Of a stretch of DNA of 26,384 bases, positions 23,834 to 26,384 are shown piece after piece. Numbering within the stretch: position 1 is the stretch's first letter; each line of letters opens with the position of its first letter. A program made the position numbers and the translations under genes. This DNA comes from JBBIPZ01 sp037442505 [NCBI: Deltaproteobacteria bacterium] (GTDB taxonomy: Bacteria; CALINM01): positions 1 through 26,384 of the forward strand of contig JBBIPZ010000027.1 in assembly GCA_037442505.1 (NCBI GenBank). The letters run 5' to 3'. The notes beneath the pieces were generated by a model, which saw only the letters and a list, made by a program, of their open reading frames with translations, was not told where the DNA came from and ran no database searches.

Positions 23834-23842
23834 ATTATAGCA
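23834..23842 (-). promoter_or_regulatory. Extended -10 promoter of archease-rtcB
   Basis: Minus-strand TGCTATAAT (23842-23834) matches the extended -10 consensus TGnTATAAT exactly. A TTGACA lies upstream, but only 13 bp from the -10 box, too close to serve as its -35. The transcription start would lie within a few bases of the archease ATG. Confidence 0.6.
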
Positions 23843-23967
23843 CAAAACTAAATGTCAATTTTGCAATATAACAGATATATTGTGTTTAAAAAATATGCAT
23901 TAATGTTTTAAAATCTAAAAAAAGTATATTAAATGTGCATTTTTGTATAAAAAATAATCATTTTTCT

Positions 23968-23983
23968 TGGCACGAGAATTGAT
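23968..23983 (+). promoter_or_regulatory. Sigma54-type (-24/-12) promoter of amtB
   Basis: TGGCACG at 23968-23974 followed by four bases and TTGAT (23979-23983) matches the consensus TGGCACG-N4-TTGCW with one change (C to A at the -12 GC). The start would be near 23994, just before the amtB ribosome binding site. Ammonium transporter genes are commonly NtrC/sigma54 controlled. I could not find a convincing NtrC site upstream. Confidence 0.6.
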
Positions 23984-24015
23984 AAATTTAGTTAAAATTT
24001 GAAATGAGAGGTTTT

Positions 24016-25329
24016 ATGAAAGCCAGAAATATTTTAGTAAGCATAATAATGTTATTGGCGCCAACATTAGTTTTTGCAGAGGGAGTTTCTAATGATGTGA
24101 TTAATAAGATTGATGCGGGAGATACTGCATGGTTATTAATCTCATCAGCACTTGTTATGCTTATGACTCCGGCACTCGGACTTTTTTATGGAGGAATGGT
24201 CAGAAAAAAGAACGTTTTATCAACGATAATGCAAAGTTTTATTTCTTTGGGCATAGTAACGATAATATGGGTTCTTTATGGTTATAGCTTAGCGTTTGGT
24301 CCAGATGTTCATCATTTAATAGGTGATTTTTCCTGGGTTGCATTAAAAAATGTTGGCTTAACACCCAATCCAGATTATGGTTCGACAGTGCCACATCAGT
24401 TATATATGGTGTACCAACTGATGTTTGCGATTATTACTCCTGCACTAATTACAGGCGCCTTTGCCGAAAGGTTTAAATTTAAAACTTTTCTTATTTTTAT
24501 TATACTTTGGGAAACATTTGTGTATATTCCGATGGCCCACTGGATATGGGGCGTGGGTGGATGGATAAGAAATTTAGGAGCACTCGATTTTGCAGGTGGG
24601 CTTGTGGTTCATATAAGTTCAGGTGCAAGTGCACTTGTTGCGGCAATAGTCACAGGAAAAAGAAAAGGTTATAAAGTAGAGCCAATGCCTCCACATAACT
24701 TAACGATGACAGTTGTTGGTGGTGCAATTTTGTGGTTTGGTTGGTTTGGTTTTAATGGTGGTAGTGCAGTAGGTTCTAACAGTTTAGCCGTCTCTGCTTT
24801 TATTACAACGCATATTGCAGCAGCAACTGCTTGTGTATCGTGGATGATTATAGAGTGGATTCATAACAAAAAACCAACTGGATTAGGAATTGTCTCTGGT
24901 GGTGTTGCAGGACTTGTCGCCATTACTCCTGCAGCAGGTTTTGTGACACCAATGGCAGCCATGATAATAGGACTGGTAGCTGGTATAGTATGCTTTTTTG
25001 GAGTTTTGATTAAGACAAAAATTGGTTATGACGATTCTTTAGATGCAGTTGGTGTTCATGGTATAGGCGGGACATGGGGGGCAATTGCTACTGGATTTTT
25101 TGCAACTAAATCTGTTAACCCGGCAGGGGCTGATGGCTTATTTTATGGCAACACTTCACTGTTATTAACTCAAAGTATTACAGTTATAGTTGGTTGGATT
25201 TATCCATTTGTCGTAACCTTTTTAATACTTAAGCTTTTAGATAAAGTGATAAGCTTAAGGGTTTCAAAAGAAGATGAGATTGAGGGGTTGGATTTAAGTC
25301 AACACGGTGAAAGCGGATATACTTTTTGA
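24016..25329 (+). CDS. amtB: Ammonium transporter, Amt/MEP/Rh family
   Basis: A trimeric inner-membrane channel that takes up ammonium or ammonia. The 437-aa precursor has a cleavable signal peptide (MKARNILVSIIMLLA to VFAEG), as in several AmtB proteins, and 11 membrane segments by hydrophobicity. Family motifs: DTAWLLISSALVMLM, TPALGLFYGGMVR, GAFAERFKF, DFAGGLVVHISSG with the first pore histidine, GGAILWFGWFGFNGGSA, and GVHGIGGTWGAIATG with the second. A start at 24004 is possible, but GAGAGG at 24006-24011 places initiation at the ATG at 24016. No glnK follows, unlike the usual glnK-amtB pair, so its PII regulator must be elsewhere. Confidence 0.96.
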   Translation: MKARNILVSIIMLLAPTLVFAEGVSNDVINKIDAGDTAWLLISSALVMLMTPALGLFYGGMVRKKNVLSTIMQSFISLGIVTIIWVLYGYSLAFGPDVHHLIGDFSWVALKNVGLTPNPDYGSTVPHQLYMVYQLMFAIITPALITGAFAERFKFKTFLIFIILWETFVYIPMAHWIWGVGGWIRNLGALDFAGGLVVHISSGASALVAAIVTGKRKGYKVEPMPPHNLTMTVVGGAILWFGWFGFNGGSAVGSNSLAVSAFITTHIAAATACVSWMIIEWIHNKKPTGLGIVSGGVAGLVAITPAAGFVTPMAAMIIGLVAGIVCFFGVLIKTKIGYDDSLDAVGVHGIGGTWGAIATGFFATKSVNPAGADGLFYGNTSLLLTQSITVIVGWIYPFVVTFLILKLLDKVISLRVSKEDEIEGLDLSQHGESGYTF

Positions 25330-25366
25330 TTACTTGTTTTGATGTTCTACCTCTAATAATGGGGGA

Positions 25367-25385
25367 AGACCTTTGAAAAAGGTCT
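25367..25385. repeat. AGACCTTT hairpin 1
   Basis: AGACCTTT (25367-25374), loop GAA, AAAGGTCT (25378-25385): a perfect 8-bp stem about 40 nt after the amtB stop. It could help end the amtB transcript, but it lacks a following T-run. Confidence 0.65.
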
Positions 25386-25437
25386 CCTACTCTGGGGTAT
25401 ATCTTCAGGCCTTTGGTGCTAAGTTATTTAAAAGATT

Positions 25438-25464
25438 TTTAAAATTATTTTTAATAATTTTAAA
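25438..25464. repeat. 12-bp AT-only perfect inverted repeat
   Basis: TTTAAAATTATT (25438-25449), loop TTT, AATAATTTTAAA (25453-25464). Its right arm overlaps the left edge of AGACCTTT hairpin 2, so the two folds compete. Confidence 0.6.
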
Positions 25465-25492
25465 GACCTTTGCAAGGTTTTGTAAAGGTCTT
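25463..25492. repeat. AGACCTTT hairpin 2
   Basis: AAGACCTTT (25463-25471) pairs with AAAGGTCTT (25484-25492), a 9-bp perfect stem with a 12-nt loop. An inner alternative, ACCTT-TGC-AAGGT (25466-25478), can form instead. Confidence 0.65.
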
Positions 25493-25542
25493 GAGTGTGG
25501 GCTCTTAATTAATTTTAGCTGCCTTAGAACGATAGCTGCATG

Positions 25543-25567
25543 GCATTCTGCGAAAAGCGAAGAATCC
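25543..25567. repeat. CATTCTG / CGAAGAAT dispersed element, copy 2
   Basis: It begins with GCATTCTGCG and ends with GCGAAGAATCC; its ends match the element at 21882-21908, with a different centre. ATTCT and AGAAT are complementary. Confidence 0.5.
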
Positions 25568-25667
25568 ACTTTAGGTTGTTTTGAATGAAGTGAATAATCT
25601 CATGTCTTAATATCCTTAAGTCATTTAAGCTACATACAATAGGGGAGTTTCGGATGTGCACCGCAAG

Positions 25668-25694
25668 TAAGAGACCTTTTGCAAAGGGCTCTTA
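25668..25694. repeat. AGACCTTT hairpin 3
   Basis: TAAGAGACCTTT (25668-25679), loop TGC, AAAGGGCTCTTA (25683-25694): 11 pairs with one A-G mismatch. It shares the AGACCTTT core with hairpins 1 and 2. Confidence 0.6.
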
Positions 25695-25753
25695 TAACAG
25701 TATCCAATTCTTAAACAAAACATATTATCTGGATTAAAATTTTTCTTTTTTTT

Positions 25754-25782
25754 TTGTGTGTGTTTTTTTTACATGCTATACT
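25754..25782 (+). promoter_or_regulatory. Porin gene promoter with homopolymer spacer
   Basis: TTGTGT (25754-25759), exactly 17 bp, then TATACT (25777-25782) with an extended -10 TG two bases before it. The spacer contains eight consecutive T (25763-25770), and ten T followed by a GT run (25746-25762) reach into the -35, so length changes would alter -35/-10 spacing. Confidence 0.55.
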
Positions 25783-25809
25783 TAAAAAAACTAACAAGGA
25801 GGTCAAATG

Positions 25810-26384
25810 ATGAGAAAAGTTTTTCTGATTGTTTTATGTTTTCTTATTACTACAGTTACTTATGCAGAGGAGTTCAAGTACATTCTTTCACCTTACCTTG
25901 GATACCACTTTTTCAATGCTGAGAGAAGTATGAAGGATAACTTAGAAGTTGGCGGCAAAGTTGAACGTTTTTTAAATGAAAAACTTGGATTTGAAGTTGG
26001 TTTAGGATATGTCCCCACAGAAACTGGAAGCAATGAAAACAATTTAATTCAATATCATACACATCTCAAATATTATTTTGCAAACATCAATAAGTTAAAA
26101 CCTTATATATCTGGTGGAATTGGAGGAGATTTAACAAGGGGGATGAACATAGGTCCTTCAGTTGCTTTAGGAGCAAAATACCATATAAAAGATAACATTG
26201 GCGTTTTTGGAGAAGTAAGAGACAACTTTCTTTTTGGGGATGGTAATGATTTTATTGTTTCTGCAGGTCTAAATATTTATCTTGCAAAAAAAACTAAACC
26301 TTTAGTTGACATGGATGGTGATGGAATAAGTGACGAGTTAGACAAGTGTCCCGATACACCATCTGGAGTAAAGGTTGATAGTAA
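25810..26384 (+). CDS. OprF/OmpA-type outer membrane protein, cut by the window end
   Basis: Partial: 191 codons are visible and the 3' end lies outside. AGGAGG at 25797-25802 serves either of two adjacent ATGs (25807, 25810); the second has the better spacing. A signal peptide (MRKVFLIVLCFLI to TYAEE) is followed by an eight-strand-barrel-like region (about 22-165: SPYLGYHFF, VGGKVERFLN, LGFEVGLGY, PYISGGIGGD, SVALGAKYHI, FIVSAGLNIYL). Next comes a thrombospondin type 3 calcium-binding repeat, DMDGDGISDELDKCPDTPSG. This order predicts a C-terminal OmpA-like peptidoglycan-binding domain beyond the window. Likely a porin or structural outer-membrane protein. Confidence 0.88.
   Translation, partial: MRKVFLIVLCFLITTVTYAEEFKYILSPYLGYHFFNAERSMKDNLEVGGKVERFLNEKLGFEVGLGYVPTETGSNENNLIQYHTHLKYYFANINKLKPYISGGIGGDLTRGMNIGPSVALGAKYHIKDNIGVFGEVRDNFLFGDGNDFIVSAGLNIYLAKKTKPLVDMDGDGISDELDKCPDTPSGVKVDS

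Larger units (their letters stand above)
25330..25806. other. Hairpin-rich gene-free spacer between amtB and the porin gene
   Basis: About 480 bp without a credible gene. In order it holds three AGACCTTT/AAAGGTCT-type hairpins, a 12-bp AT-only inverted repeat (25438-25464), a CATTCTG element, and the homopolymer-rich porin promoter. A 71-codon open frame at 25373-25588 runs straight through these repeats and has no ribosome binding site. Confidence 0.6.

Noticed and set aside
23856-23861. TTGACA upstream of archease as a -35 box
   Set aside because: It is only 13 bp from TATAAT, too short for a sigma70 spacer; the extended -10 motif alone explains the promoter better.
23850-23967. NtrC binding sites upstream of amtB
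   Set aside because: TGCATT-like half-sites occur near the sigma54-type promoter, but none forms the TGCAC...GTGCA palindrome.
25373-25588. 71-codon open frame after amtB
   Set aside because: It consists of the hairpin repeats and an AT-only palindrome, has no ribosome binding site and shows no family-like pattern.
1-26384. CRISPR array, prophage, insertion sequence or toxin-antitoxin module
   Set aside because: No regularly spaced direct repeats, no transposase, integrase, phage structural or toxin-like proteins are visible on either strand.

Overview
The window comes from a low-GC (about one third G+C by eye) Gram-negative, probably anaerobic bacterium. The Gram-negative call rests on a chaperone-usher pilus operon, an OprF/OmpA-type porin and an MltD-like lytic transglycosylase. 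Gene content (sucCD, rho-rpmE-thyX-prfA-prmC, moeA, tRNA-Sec, rtcB-archease) would fit Deferribacterota or Desulfurellales-like lineages, but that is an impression from family resemblance, not a demonstrated placement. No phage, insertion sequence, transposase or CRISPR array is visible.

Layout. 1-9160, minus strand, is mostly housekeeping: sucD and sucC, then an information-processing operon read rho > rpmE > thyX > yqhQ-like > prfA > prmC, then a HEAT-like protein and a GAF-GGDEF diguanylate cyclase. A back-to-back promoter at 9171-9221 divides these from the plus-strand genes polX, mltD-like, moeA, a UbiV/U32-like Fe-S protein and a hypothetical (9232-14897). From 14894 to 21433 the minus strand carries tatA, tRNA-Sec and a six-gene archaic (spore coat U type) chaperone-usher pilus operon. 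A 490-bp spacer follows, then rtcB and archease (minus), a divergent sigma54-type promoter, amtB (plus), a 480-bp hairpin-rich spacer, and the start of an OprF-like porin cut by the window edge.

The most unusual region is the pilus operon. It reads: two donor-strand pilins, a three-MshEN / one-membrane-segment / pilin-like-domain fusion, a PapD-type chaperone, an usher with an extra C-terminal OmpA-like peptidoglycan-binding domain, and a small spore coat U subunit lacking the N-terminal donor strand. An intrinsic terminator sits inside the signal-peptide codons of the second pilin, so major-pilin excess may be set by termination gated by translational coupling. Together these suggest a pilus machine that is cell-wall anchored and possibly controlled by cyclic di-GMP (inference).

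Two other themes recur. Several genes without a Shine-Dalgarno sequence (GGDEF, polX, mltD, archease) have a -10 box so close to the ATG that the mRNA would be nearly leaderless. tRNA-Sec, tatA and moeA lie within about 3 kb, which fits a Mo/Se, Tat-exported oxidoreductase economy such as formate dehydrogenase, although no such enzyme is in the window.
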